From assembly GCF_019175385.1 (NCBI RefSeq), contig NC_083339.1:30905637-30969636 (forward strand): a DNA stretch of 64,000 nucleotides. Reading direction: 5' to 3'. The notes under the pieces are model-generated. The model did not search any database, was not told the DNA's origin, and worked only from the letters and a program-made list of their open reading frames with translations. This stretch comes from Lycium barbarum (lineage: Eukaryota; Streptophyta; Magnoliopsida; Solanales; Solanaceae). Shown here in pieces: positions 12,420 to 23,416 of this stretch. The position numbers were made by a program, and so were the translations under genes. Each line of letters starts with the position of its first letter. The stretch's first letter is position 1.

Positions 12420-12800
12420 ATTTTGGGGCAGAGCCCACCTAAGTCCTTTCTTAAAGAAAACCTGACATTTAAAAAAAAAACAAAATTGGGCCAGAGCCCA
12501 TTCAATTTGGTCTTTTAAAAAACAAATCGACATAAGTTATTATTTGGGCTAAAGAATCCACTTGACTCTTTTTAGGATAAATTTGTAGCTAAGAAAACAT
12601 GGTTGTGGCCCATGTTTAATAGCTAAAATAAGGTATTGTTTGGCCTAGAACCCATGCAGTTTTGTCTTTTAAAAAGAAACCAATAATATAAACCATTCTT
12701 TTGGTTAAGGCCCATTTGATTCTTTTAAATCTTTGGTTAGAAAATTCTGGGCTAAGTCCCACGATTTAAATAAATGAAGTAAAGTGTTTTTGGGCCTGAA
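12420..12800 (+). repeat. Degenerate minisatellite with GGGCC..GCCCA units
   Basis: Six to eight diverged units of about 40-60 bases each carry TGGGCC/TGGGCT or GGCCCA-type cores, several as a small hairpin (GGGC, four bases, GCCC), spaced by T-rich and A-rich runs. The same block is present in LTR2 at about 37185-37570. Confidence 0.6.
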
Positions 12801-13620
12801 AAACTAAACGGACTTCAAAGTCAAAATTTTGCTTTTGAAATAAATCTGGGACTTTATTCAAAATAAATATATGTAGCGAGCACATTTTTAAGGGGAGTAT
12901 ATGCATAAGTTATTGGACCACAAATTCAGTTCATTTTCTTAAGGATAAAATGTGCAAAAAAAAAATATAAAGAATCTCTTTTCTTGTAAAAAAAAAATGG
13001 GCCAATTTTTACGCCCATAATTATAAAAAAAAAAAATTAGGTAAGGATGTTCTAGAAATGTATTAAATGGATTAACCCGGCCCACGTGTGAGTAAAGCAT
13101 GAATAAAACCTATTCATCCAGACTATAATAAATAAATAAACTTTCTATCCTTTTCTGTAGAAAAACTACTATCCTTATATATAAAAGGAACTAATTATAC
13201 TCGGATATTATAAATCCAAACCTAAATACCCTATATGTAAAGGGAATATATTCGATTCTTTTCAAAAGAATAAAATGATTATATGCAACACGACAGACTT
13301 TTTGCGGGAAATAAACACTAAGTAAACAGTTCAGGCAAATACTCGCACATTGAAATTCGAAGGTTAACCGTATAGTGTGAATCCTTAATACTAGGGTGCG
13401 TAACACCTTCCCTAGGGGATCACCAAAACCCTTACCTAGAACTTTGGATTATGAAGGATATTTTCACGGTGTATGAATAAACGCTTCGAAACCGGTTTTC
13501 CTAAATTCCTAAAAATTAGGTGGCGACTCTTTTAAAACAAATTCCGAAAGAGCACTAATGATTTTGAAGTAGCATTTTCCGAGTGCTAACCCCGCCTACG
13601 AAAATGCGAACCGTTACAGA

Positions 13621-13638
13621 TGGCGACTCTGCTGGGGA
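13621..13638 (+). other. Primer-binding site of body A (Ogre type)
   Basis: TGGCGACTCTGCTGGGGA starts two bases after the LTR end. From memory, Ogre/Tat elements use this kind of site, reported as complementary to a tRNA-Arg. LTR2 is followed by the same site with one change. Confidence 0.8.
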
Positions 13639-14194
13639 CTTAAAGATTCTAACCATAAAGATTCCAATATAATGTGGGTATATTTGCTTTAACTTTTTAT
13701 GTGTTTACTTTCCCGCAATTATCAACTGTCATTGCATGCATATCATAACTCCGCCACTCCTGGCATTTATTTTACACTTTGTTCCAAAGGCGACTTCGCG
13801 AAGCACGGGGTCGTACCTTCACTATAAAACCAAAATACTTCTTTTGGAATCGTTATGAGGCAGGGTTGGTTCGTGGTCATCCAACAGCCCTAACGGTTCG
13901 GCCCCAGTTGTCCGCTCGGGTTCCCGATCTTTTGTGAAAAATTCACTCCAGTAAAACTTGGATAGAGCTAAGCCAAATATCTACCGAACTAGAGCATTCA
14001 TACCTAGACGAGCTTTGGGTATCTCAGATCTACCTAAAGCTCATTAAGAGAGACCACCTTGTGTTCGGACGGTCTATGACCCGAAGAGCACCGCATCTCA
14101 TTTATATGCTATGTTGAAGCATGTTTAGATGCCTATGTGATGAACCATTGACACCGTGGGGATGGGAGAATCCTAATTGTGTCCTATTTTGTAG
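13639..14194 (+). other. Untranslated leader of body A
   Basis: No reading frame is supported between the primer site and ORF1. The sequence is closely matched by 40862-41409 in body B. It could contain packaging signals, but nothing specific is identified. Confidence 0.6.
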
Positions 14195-14809
14195 ATGGAA
14201 GGTCGCATCCATTTTGACATAGTTGTCGAGGCTCCGAATTTATTAAGAGTTTGGTGGGCATGGTTAGGTGATACTCACAAAAAGACAATTATCTACACTT
14301 TATGTCACCTACCAGCTATCATGATGATGAAGGGTCGTCCGGAACTAACAGAGGTGTTAGCCGGACATTGGGACGATAAGGAAATGTTGTTCCGCTTCGG
14401 TGAAATTGCGATGACTCCGAGTTTGGAGGAAATTAGGCAGGCCATAGACAATAATGGAACCTATCTATAGAAACGACACAAACAGATCACCACCTGTCAT
14501 TTCCACAGAGGCCTACAATCGGCCAAATCATGAAGTTTCTTGCACTAACTGAGGTACCCTAGGCTCGGGGACCCACTGTAGCCTTTATAGATCTATATCA
14601 AAGGTTCGGAGATGTTAACGAGTGTACTCTGTATCAGAGGAAGTTCAAGAGTAGAGAAGAGTGAGAAGCTATTAGACCCTTGGCGTTCGCCATAGCCTTG
14701 CTAGGCACTATGGTATTTCCACAAGGCGAATCATTGACCCTAGACACCCGAGGGATCTACTGGCAGACATTTTTCGGGCTTTAGAAAAATGCCAGAATGG
14801 CTTCGAATA
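14195..14809 (+). pseudogene. Ogre-type ORF1, 5' part (body A)
   Basis: The frame starts at an ATG (MEGRIHFDIVVEAPNLLRVW) matching the start of the body B copy at 41410. Motifs such as MLFRFGE and SLEEIRQAID resemble the extra ORF1 upstream of gag in Ogre elements, whose function is unknown and which looks distantly like plant mobile-domain proteins (inference). A stop at 14468-14470 and later frameshifts break it. A solo LTR then interrupts it, and the rest resumes at 17267. Conserved W and charged residues are shared with body B, so it was once coding. Confidence 0.65.
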
Positions 14810-17266
14810 TGTTACACCTCGGAAAATTTTTCCGTTTGTACGTAAGTGAACGAACTAGTGATAAGTATGAGTGCATGATGTCCATGAGCAAGAAACGACG
14901 TTTGATGACCTTAGGTGAGATTTCGAAGGTATCCGATGTGAGATGAGAAAGTTGGCTAAATTAAGATGGGATATAAGGTGAGCAATGCATGTGCATGGAC
15001 GTGGGTGATTAAAATGAGAAGTCTAAGAAATATGGAAAGTTGCAGAATTGCAACTGCCCAGTGGTCGTAAAGTGCTAGGACGGACCGTAAACTGGTATAC
15101 GATCCGTAAACTAGCAGGTCGTAAACTACCATGCAAGGCTTCAACTTTCTGCCAGCCGAGAAATGGTAAAATACGACCTGGAGGATGGACCGTAAAGTGA
15201 TTTACGGCCCGTAAACCATGGTCGTAAATCACCATGCATGCATCCAAAGTTCCTGGTTCTGGAAATGGTTAAAGACGACCATGAGGGACGGTCCGTAAAG
15301 TGGAATACGGACCGTAAAACACCATGGACGACCACTGTTCACCCAACACAGATTTTTGCAATTCATTAAATAAGGGAACCAACACTTATTTTATTTCATT
15401 ACAACATTACACCACTTCTCTCTAAAACCTCTCTCTACATTTATTATACAGGTTTTCAAGGATATTTGAGGATCAACAACATAAAACAAGGTGAATTAAG
15501 AATAAGAACATCATCAAAGATCATCCAAGTCAAGAAATCCAAATGGAGAAAAACTAGGGTTTTTGCTCAAAGTGGAGTATTATGAACCAAAGCTTGTTCC
15601 TACAACTTCTAAGGTAAGATTCATGATTTTTACATGATGTTTAAGCTATTGAAGAGTTGAAATACATGGATTGTAGAAAATATGGTCAAGTAGGTCATGA
15701 ATGATGAATAGTGACATTTTGAGGAATAGTTTGAATTGAATCATGAATGTTGTTGTGTTGTGATATGAATGTATTATAAATGGTACTAAGATCATGAACT
15801 AGACACTTTAGACGAATAGACGAAGTTGGATGTTATGACCATGAATATGGGTGAATTAGAGGCAAATTAAGGAATCTAGATAATGTGGATAATGTGAATG
15901 ACTAATGGCCATTGTAATGATATTAATGAAGGTATAGACGCTAGCATTGGAATGAAGCGTGCAAGTGTAGAATAGTCCGACGAAAAGGTATGTAAGGCTA
16001 ACCCTTCTTTCATAAGGCATGGTTCCTTGGCCAAACTCTTAAATCCTCTATATGAGTATGTTGTATCCAAATGAGTGACACTCCGAGCTCATAAGCTCAC
16101 GATCCTCGATATGTGCTACGATTGTACTACGCACCCCATATGACGGGTAAGCATAAGATATAGATGTAGCGAAAATGATAATGATAGTGATGACGATGAT
16201 AATAATAATGATGTTAAAGGTGCCTACGGGCTATTATACTTACATGTGCCTATGAAGGGCTATAATGACACCCCGAGCTTATAACGCCAGGTAGGATATA
16301 TGTATATGAATATGTATAAATTATGTATACGATTACGAAACGCGCGCACACCTCTGCAGATGGTACGGATAACCCTGAAGCCTTGGTAGGGCCAGGTATG
16401 AGTAACCTTGAGCCTTGGTTGGCCAAGTATGTATGAAACACCGATCTTATGAGGTCGGGTATGCTATGTAAATGCTATGTATATGAAATGACTATGTATA
16501 TAATATGAATATGAATGTGATAAGACTATGTATAAGAATACGAATAAGGACATGTATACGAATATGAGCACAAGGATGGTACAAGTACTATTATGGAATA
16601 CGGATGATGACGTAGGTGTACAAAGACGTATGAAAAAAATGGAAAGTGCTACGAAAGGCAGGTAAGTGCTATGACGATGATATTATTGTCTCCCCCTCCC
16701 ATGCTATTTCATATGTTGTTCATGATGCTTATTTATTGATGTTGCTCATTCTTTACATACTCAGTACATTCTTCGTACTGACGCCCTTTTGTTTGTGGAC
16801 GCTACGCTGCGTCATGCCCGCAGGTGCATAGGGATACAGACTTGATCCATAGCTGCCTATTCGGAGATTACATAGAGAGCTCCATTTCCTTCGGAGCCAT
16901 ATCTTTTGGGTACTCATTCTTTTGTGTAGATAATTATGGGCATAGCGGGTCCTGTCCTGCTAATGTGATATGTTATACTCTTAGAGGCTCGTAGACATGT
17001 GTGTGTGTGGGTAGATGTGTTTGGCCTTGTCGGCCTATGTTTTGTATATCATTTTGTCGGCCACGTTGGCCCGTGTACATTGACGTGGCGTAGATGCCTA
17101 TGATGATATAAATGTGCTATTGTCCAAATGGGACTAGTTGACAAATGAATGGAAATGCATGTATAATTATGTGGCTCACCTAGATGTAAGCATAAGAGTA
17201 AGCTAAGAGGGTGCCCGGGTAGGCTAACACCGGGTGCTTGTCACGGCCCCGAGTCGGGTCATGACA
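14810..17266 (+). mobile_element. Solo LTR of Ty3/gypsy family (S2)
   Basis: The unit runs from TGTTACACCTCGG to GGGTCATGACA and is flanked by perfect 5-bp duplications gaata (14805-14809 and 17267-17271). Body B shows the uninterrupted target at about 42090. The LTR hairpin pair is present: CAGTAC 16762-16767 with GTACTG 16775-16780, then CTGCG...CGCAG about 40 bases on. There is no internal region, so LTR-LTR recombination removed it. Its repeats with ACGGTCCGT arms are shared with the LTR at 60673. Confidence 0.92.
15060..15340 (+). repeat. Three repeats with CGGACCGT inverted arms
   Basis: Three units of roughly 110 bases each hold two or three copies of a CCGTAAA core. The last has a perfect inverted repeat, ACGGTCCGT (15288-15296) and ACGGACCGT (15307-15315). 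It lies in the 5' part of the solo LTR. Confidence 0.75.
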
Positions 17267-18001
17267 GAATACTTCCAAGGATGTAGCATGTTGTTACAAT
17301 GGTGAATTATCAAACACATCAACATGGCTAAGGAAGTCTGGTATCTGAGCAATCACAACAGGATAGACCATCTGAAAAATTATTGCCCGAACCTTGGTTA
17401 CATGTCCAAGGGGCGTGGACCAGCTTCTTTGAGGAATTGACCGAAGATAGAATACAGTGGATGTTTCCCGACTTTATAACATAAATTGTGGTGGTTCGAG
17501 GCAAGAATTGTCTTTTTGTGCCATTAGCATGGGTTTGAGGAATCCGTCCTTATTATCCATCTTGGGATTTGAGGCAATTTAGTAAGAGGTAAGTGGTACC
17601 TCAGGTAGGAAATCCTGAGCAGTTCATCATTGAGCACACAGAGCAGAAGATCAAGAGCGCTGGGGTAATCCTCAGAGAATGGAATGGTCGCGTGAGTTGG
17701 GGTCCGAACACTTTAGCCCTAGATAGGTTCGAAGCAAGATGTGATCCAGGGTATCATGAATGGATACAAGGACACTCGGCCCATGCATCCATCCCAAGGC
17801 CCGCACCTCCTCACAATGCCCATGAAGAGGAGCGTCTGAAAGAATGTATGGAATCTGAAAGAATGTATGGAAAGAACGGATGAGCACTTAGCCATGATTT
17901 TCGAGGAAACAGATCCGGTGATAATCAGGATGGAGATGTACCAAGCACAGCTTCGGATTCAGACCACCCTTCGGAGGGTGAAGAAAGACAAGACAAGCTA
18001 A
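17267..18001 (+). pseudogene. Ogre-type ORF1, 3' part (body A)
   Basis: The frame continues after the solo LTR. Blocks QFIIEHTEQKIKSAGVILRE and VSWGPNTLALDRF match the body B copy (42430-42590), and a charged C-terminus with IIRMEMYQAQLRIQTTLRR ends at the TAA at 17999-18001. Several frame changes and stops lie between blocks, so it cannot make one protein. The conserved C-terminal segment is probably a coiled coil. Function is unknown. Confidence 0.6.
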
Positions 18002-18386
18002 GCCTCGACGTCAGCCATTTGTGGATAACCCTGCTGATTTACTGTTTTATATTGAGCCCCTTGTCGGCTTCATCATCTTTGTAATCCCTTCGGGAAAGTT
18101 TTTTATTACTATTTATAAACTAATGATGATTTTTCAGGGCAATGGTTCACCTTCACAGTTGGCACCTGCATGCTTCAATCAAAAAGGTTTTAGGAATGCG
18201 AATAGTAAAAATATCTGCCAAATTATATGAATGCTTGCTACGTGCTTCACATGACTATTTGTTAAGTGTGTTATCATATATTAAGGGTTGAATAAATTTG
18301 ATCCAATGATCTAAACCTACACACTATAAGAAAAACCAAAAGATTAAAACTTATCCAAATTTATCTCCATAAAAGGTTGACTTACA
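18002..18386 (+). other. Non-coding spacer between ORF1 and second ORF
   Basis: The stretch is A/T-rich with no supported frame. It matches 42823-43214 in body B. A short GGCTTCATCATCTTTGTAA segment with nearby CCTTCGGG is kept in both copies. Confidence 0.5.
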
Positions 18387-19276
18387 ATGGCAAACCAAGG
18401 AGAACAAGAGACGCAGACTCTGGGAGAGACAACAGAAATGTTGAGAGACAAGGTGCTACAAATGGAGAAGCACCTCCAAGATATATGGAGAAAAATTGAG
18501 GAAGTGGACAAATTGCTAGAAATGGTTGGGAACCTGCCAGAAGGCATACCCCAGGAACAATATTATAGGAATGTCTCGGAAGGAGTAAGGGATTTGGTGT
18601 TGAATTATATACCTTTAGAGAGGAGGCCTATGACGCCAAGAGGATGGGCTCCAGGATGAATGAATGAAAGCCAAGGAGATAGGTTAGACCCATGGATGAC
18701 AAAAGCAGACCCGCCAGAGGAGTCGGGACCCTAACAGGAAGCCTCTAGTGTACCGCCGCCCGAGTTGGTGTACGCATATAAAAGGTGTCCGTTCCACCGT
18801 AACCAAGCTGGTCATACCCTGAATGAGTGTCTGGAGTTGAGAATAAGAATTTGCAGCCTAATTGATGATAGGATCATAGGGACTTTGTGGGGGCCACACA
18901 CCCTAGTAGTTCATGACCTTATTATCCCTGCAGAAGGAGTCACTGCTAGTACTCAGATCTGGCAATATGATTTCATGATCTTCAAGCAATCGTATGCTCG
19001 CATATTCTTGACTCTGGCTAGTCTAAGGAAGATTAGACCCGTGAAGCCTGCCCACGAGCCCGCACCCTTAGGGCCCAATAGAAATAAGTTTTGCCTATAT
19101 CATACAGGAGCTATGGGGCACGACATAGAAAAATGCCACGCATTCAAGCTTTAACTTGAACACAAGATCAGAATAGGAGAGATCTTAGTCATCTTACCAC
19201 CACAGTACAGAGATGGAAGGAAAATGAGAGAGCGGGTTCGTAAGGACAACAACTCGCGAAACTATATTTGTTGGTA
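18387..19276 (+). pseudogene. Coiled-coil and zinc-knuckle ORF (body A)
   Basis: The ATG at 18387 opens MANQGEQETQTLGETTEMLR followed by a heptad-like helix of about 45 residues, likely a coiled coil. After an internal deletion relative to body B (about 400 bases at 18741-18750) come two zinc-knuckle-like motifs, CPFHRNQAGHTLNEC (about 18786) and CLYHTGAMGHDIEKC (about 19092), each CX2HX5HX4C. Stops at 18657 and 19152 break it; the homologous C-terminus ends at about 19276. The motifs resemble the knuckle in gag (body B, about 46014), so this may be a gag-like nucleic-acid-binding protein or the 3' part of ORF1. Homology beyond that is not recognised. Confidence 0.55.
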
Positions 19277-19334
19277 GATATTAGGTGTCCCCATTTTTGC
19301 AAATAAAAAGTTACCCCCTCCCTGATAAATATTA

Positions 19335-19405
19335 TAAGTAACCGCGCCGACTTGACGTCTCTATGGAGGGATACACGGGAAGCCCTAGCTGGGCCTGGTC
19401 AGGGG
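19335..19405 (+). other. GGGATAYGTAGG hairpin module A1
   Basis: GACT (19349-19352) can pair with GGTC (19397-19400) around the core GGAGGGATACACGGGA. Body B has GACC with GGTC at the same places, which improves the pair. Confidence 0.4.
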
Positions 19406-19470
19406 ATGTCTTTAGCTAGGTTTAGTTTAAAGGATATCTAGGAAATATATATATCCTTCTTTTGTAAAAT

Positions 19471-19537
19471 GAACTATGATAGGGTCTGACTTCCCCTAGT
19501 GGGATACGTAGGCAGTCTACGTAAGACTCGGCCCCTA
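19471..19537 (+). other. GGGATAYGTAGG hairpin module A2
   Basis: The module starts GAACTAYGATAGGG, has the core GGGATACGTAGGCAG (19501-19515) and closes with GGCCC (19530-19534), which pairs with GGGTC (19482-19486). In body B the left arm is GGGCC, a perfect match. Confidence 0.5.
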
Positions 19538-19907
19538 CATAATATAAATTACAATTTCCCCCATTTGTTTAATTTTTATGACCAGGACGGGTTTGCTAAA
19601 GTAAGTCAGCCATAAAGCACATTGAACAAAGCTCCACCCAAACATCAAAATCCCATAAACATCTAAACCTTTAGAACAAAGGATAAAAAGTGTTCAAACT
19701 TAATATACGACTTTGTGTGCTATGTGCGCCTTTAAATATCAATGTGTGATATCTTGCCTTTATATCTTGATAAGTAACCGACTTTTTCTACCGTTGAGTT
19801 ATTCTTGCCTTATAGAACGAGGCCGATTAGCGTAATACTGAAAGCTGTCATACTTTACAAGATCCAAGGCCGCGTTAGCATCCTTCGCAGACAAAGAAAA
19901 AAAGAAG

Positions 19908-22063
19908 ATGACTGGTACCCCCGATTACGGGAATGAGCTCGCTCTCCGTGACGGAGATGCCCAGGACCCATAAGTTGTATCATCTCAAGAAGATGTGATT
20001 GCGACACTACTGACTGCCGTTACAGCTTTCCAAGAGAAGGTAGCCAGGAATGAGGCAACAAATACAGACAAAGATGCCTCGACAGAGGAAAGAAGGCCTC
20101 CACCTCAGTTCTTTTTGCTGAGTTCACCAATGCCCGATCATTTCCCTCTATACCTACTAGGAACCATCCCACTTCCACTAAGTTCCACCAACCCAAACCA
20201 CGGTGGTCCTTCCTACCGCACTCATCCACCAACAAAATACACTCAAATATCAGGGACCACCCACTTAGATCCTTCTTACCAGGTTCCTCAGCCTGTTTTC
20301 ATTAATCTGGCGAGCCAATTACGTGCTCCAGCTCCACCAACTGGGAAGACCACCACTACCCCGCTCAACCATACCACCTACTAGGTCTCATTCTTTACTC
20401 CCAATATCCCCAGCGAATGCTTCCGGGGCATAAAAAGCTAGATCATTATGAAGAAATGGAAAGGGCCTAGAGAGCTGAACAGGATAAGCGGGAAAAAGAT
20501 ATGGAGATAAAGATGGAGGAATTACTTGAGAAATCCAACAGGTCTGCAAGAAAGGCTACAGGCCTAAGATATGATGACCTGTGTATGCATCCGGATCTAG
20601 ACTTACCAGATGGGTTTAAAATCCAAAAATTTGAGATGCTCAATGGGACAGTGAATCCCAAAGCGCACCTCCAATCCTACTGCGACCAATTGGTTGGAGT
20701 AAAGAAAAATGAACCTCTAATCATGCGACTATTCAGTCATAGTCTGATCGGAGAAGCCGCCGAATGGTTCGCAACTCAAGATATGCGTCAATGGCACAAC
20801 TGGGAGAACATGGCAGAATCCTTCATGGAAAGATTTTGCTTTAATGTTGAAACAGTACCAGACCGCTATTACCTTGAAAAGGTCAAGCAAAAATCAACAG
20901 AAAACTACAGGGAGTTTGCCAGCAGGTGGAGGGCCAAGGCAGCCCGTGTGCAGCCACTAATGTGTGAAGTAGAGCTAGTCTTTGTATTCATCAGATCTCA
21001 GGAGCCTGATTTCTACGATAGAATGTTATCCATTGGTCAAAATGGGAGATGCTATAGAAGAGGGTATCAAATCCTCTTTCTTCCGCAAGAAGAAAGAGGA
21101 CATGGCAACCATATCCCACATTCCAAACCCAAGCCCAAAAGAACCACAATCCACACACATAACTACACCCCTTATAAATTATCCAACGCCTATGTATTAT
21201 GCACAATCAAGGTTTTGGTCCCACCACTATACCAGCTTACACGGCTCAGCCTAGTGTCCATGTGCCCGCTCCCACTTACCAAGCACCACTTTAACAATAT
21301 TACCGCCTAAATAACCCACCATAAGCATATCAACCACCCCAGAATTACCAAAATCAACCGCCACCCTCGACATACAATGCTCCACGTCAGCTTTCGAGAA
21401 GAGGATGGTAAGGGAATTCACAACACTCTTCGAGCCTACGGCTTGGCTCTTCGAAAGGCTATTGGCCCCAGGCTTGATTCAAAAAGTCCCCCCAAAGCCA
21501 CCACAGAGGACTGTATAAGTCTCAAACATAAAATTTAAGATCTAATTAACAAAAGAGAGATCATTTTAGAAACCCCAACTCCTAATATGAACACGAATTC
21601 ATTACCTAATCATGGAAATAATAGAGTCCACATGATTGAGAGGAATGAGGACTGGGAAGCCTGCAAAACACTGATCACCAGAGCAGTTGAATCCTTAGAA
21701 CACACAGTAGCCTCCCTCATACTCCAGAAGCGCCCCAATTTCAAGGTTCTGGTCCCAGTGCCAGGAGCCACAAAAGTAACATCGACGTTCAGAACCTTGA
21801 TTCCAGCGCCCGTAGTAGCATAGACGACATAACAAGTTGCTCCTACACCCAGAAAGCCAATCAATGTACAAGTGGTTATGACTCAGGGCATGAACCACTC
21901 GGGGAGGTGTTACACTCCTGAAGAGTTAGCTTAGAATGCTATACAGAAAGAAAGCACCCAAAAAAGGTCAATAACTGAAGGAGAAGTTGAGGATTTTTGG
22001 CGGCGTATGCGGCCAAAAGACTACTCCATCGTTGAGCATTGGAAGAAAACACCAGCATAAATA
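19908..22063 (+). pseudogene. gag: Ogre-type gag (body A)
   Basis: This is the capsid-type polyprotein of the element. The original ATG seen in body B (45155) is mutated here, and the next in-frame ATG is at 19908. A proline-rich N-terminal part is followed by the conserved core from about 20570 (MHPDLDLPDGFKIQKFEMLN, then SHSLIGEAAEWFATQDM and YREFASRWRAKAARVQP), typical of Ty3/gypsy gag. A stop at about 19971 and frame changes after about 21000 break it. The CX2H half of the gag zinc knuckle is lost near 21490. Downstream VHMIERNEDWEAC matches body B. The protein would have formed cytoplasmic virus-like particles in the intact ancestor. Confidence 0.8.
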
Positions 22064-22066
22064 TCA

Positions 22067-23081
22067 GTGTTGTCACTACTAGCCGTCTCCCCATCACACA
22101 GGCAGGCTCTCATGAGAGTGTTAGATGATGCACTTGTACCAGCTAGTACAAGCAGCGAAGATTTGCCTGGGCTGGTAGCCCACATCATCGGAGAACGCAA
22201 AATCTGCTTCTCAAAAAAGGAGTTGCCAGCAGAAGGGACCTCTCGCAAGAGGGCCCTCAACATCACCGTGAAATGCGGAGGTAAATAAATAGAGAGAGTG
22301 CTCGTGGACAATGGATCATGCCTCAATATCTGCCCCATCACCACCTTAACACAACTCAGCTACGATATGAGCAATATCCGTCAGAGCGGGACAAACATCA
22401 GGGGATTGGATGGGTCCCAAAGTAACTCCCTCGGAGAAGTAGACCTGCAGATCCAAGTTGGACCTGCCTCTTTCGCAGCAGAATTTCGGGTATTGGCAAT
22501 CACTGCCAACTACAATATGCTCTTGGGAAGACCCTGGATACACTCCGCCAGCGCAATCCCATCAACTCTGCACTAGGCCATAAAATTTGAATGGCAGGGA
22601 CGGGAAATTGTAGTGGCAACTGAGAAGGGTATTCAGAAGTATCCTTACAACATAGTGCCTGTGATCAAAGGGAGCCCTCACTTACCAAAATTTCATGTAG
22701 TGGAATACGTTGGGCCACACATGAGGTGGAAGAGGTCGATAAATCCATGCCAACAGTCTACAGAATGATTGCCTCTACTATGCTGAGGAATGGTTTTGAA
22801 ACAGGAAAGGGTCTAGGAAGGGACCTTGAAGGGATAACAGAGCCTGTGCCAATTCCAAAAGAAAACTACCACTTCGGTCTAGGGTATACCCCTAACGAAA
22901 ACGAGCTCACAAGGGCAATCAAGAGAGAGCCCAGAACAAGTAACCCAGAACAAGAAATTACTTTGCCCAATTTTGAGACTGTACCAGTCATTCCCCAGAA
23001 AAGGTCGATGCTGAACGAAGAACAAAACAGATGGGAGTCTCGAGTCCCAGTTCCAACAAGAGGGATGCTACACGGTCTTTA
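22067..23081 (+). pseudogene. Aspartic protease with G-patch tail (body A)
   Basis: The active-site region reads VLVDNGSCLNICP at about 22301, the DNG variant usual in Tat-lineage proteases, and ITANYNMLLGRPWIH at about 22500 is the conserved C-terminal block. After stops at 22286 and 22574, a segment STMLRNGFETGKGLGRDLEG (about 22777) matches the G-patch consensus (glycine-rich, binds nucleic acid), known after some retroviral and plant-element proteases. In body B the active site is changed (DNR). Spacing puts it directly after gag, in the usual gag-pro order. Confidence 0.7.
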
Positions 23082-23416
23082 GAAAAAGTCAGGAGACACC
23101 AAACATACGCAGTGTGAGGCTGGGAGAGCGCCTGAACAATTGGACATCCACGCCCCTTTAGGCTTTTCTAAATTACTTCATCATTTTTTAAAATGGAAAT
23201 GGTCCGGCGTTGTTCCGAATCAAAACCATAGTTGTAATCAATCTTTCTTGAATTAATGAAAATCCTCGATCTACGTAAAACTGCTATCTTTGTTAGATAA
23301 TAATAATGAAGGTTTTTCTAACTAACTACGCATAACAGGTAATAATAAATTACTTTGCCTCGCCTTTTTAGTAGTAACCATAATAAAATAACCTAAAATG
23401 TCATGACGTGTCGTGA
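23082..23416 (+). other. Protease-RT spacer, candidate Ogre intron
   Basis: There is no open frame across this gap, and Ogre elements are known to have an intron between protease and reverse transcriptase. A pyrimidine run with AG ends at 23371 (TTTTTAG; body B has TTTTCAG at 47939). Stops follow it in the expected frame, so the true acceptor is not settled. Donor unknown. Confidence 0.4.

Larger units (their letters stand above)
19277..19907 (+). other. Non-coding region upstream of gag (body A)
   Basis: No frame is supported. It holds two copies of the GGGATAYGTAGG hairpin module and matches 44584-45154 in body B. It could be an internal leader or an intron-like segment. Confidence 0.55.
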
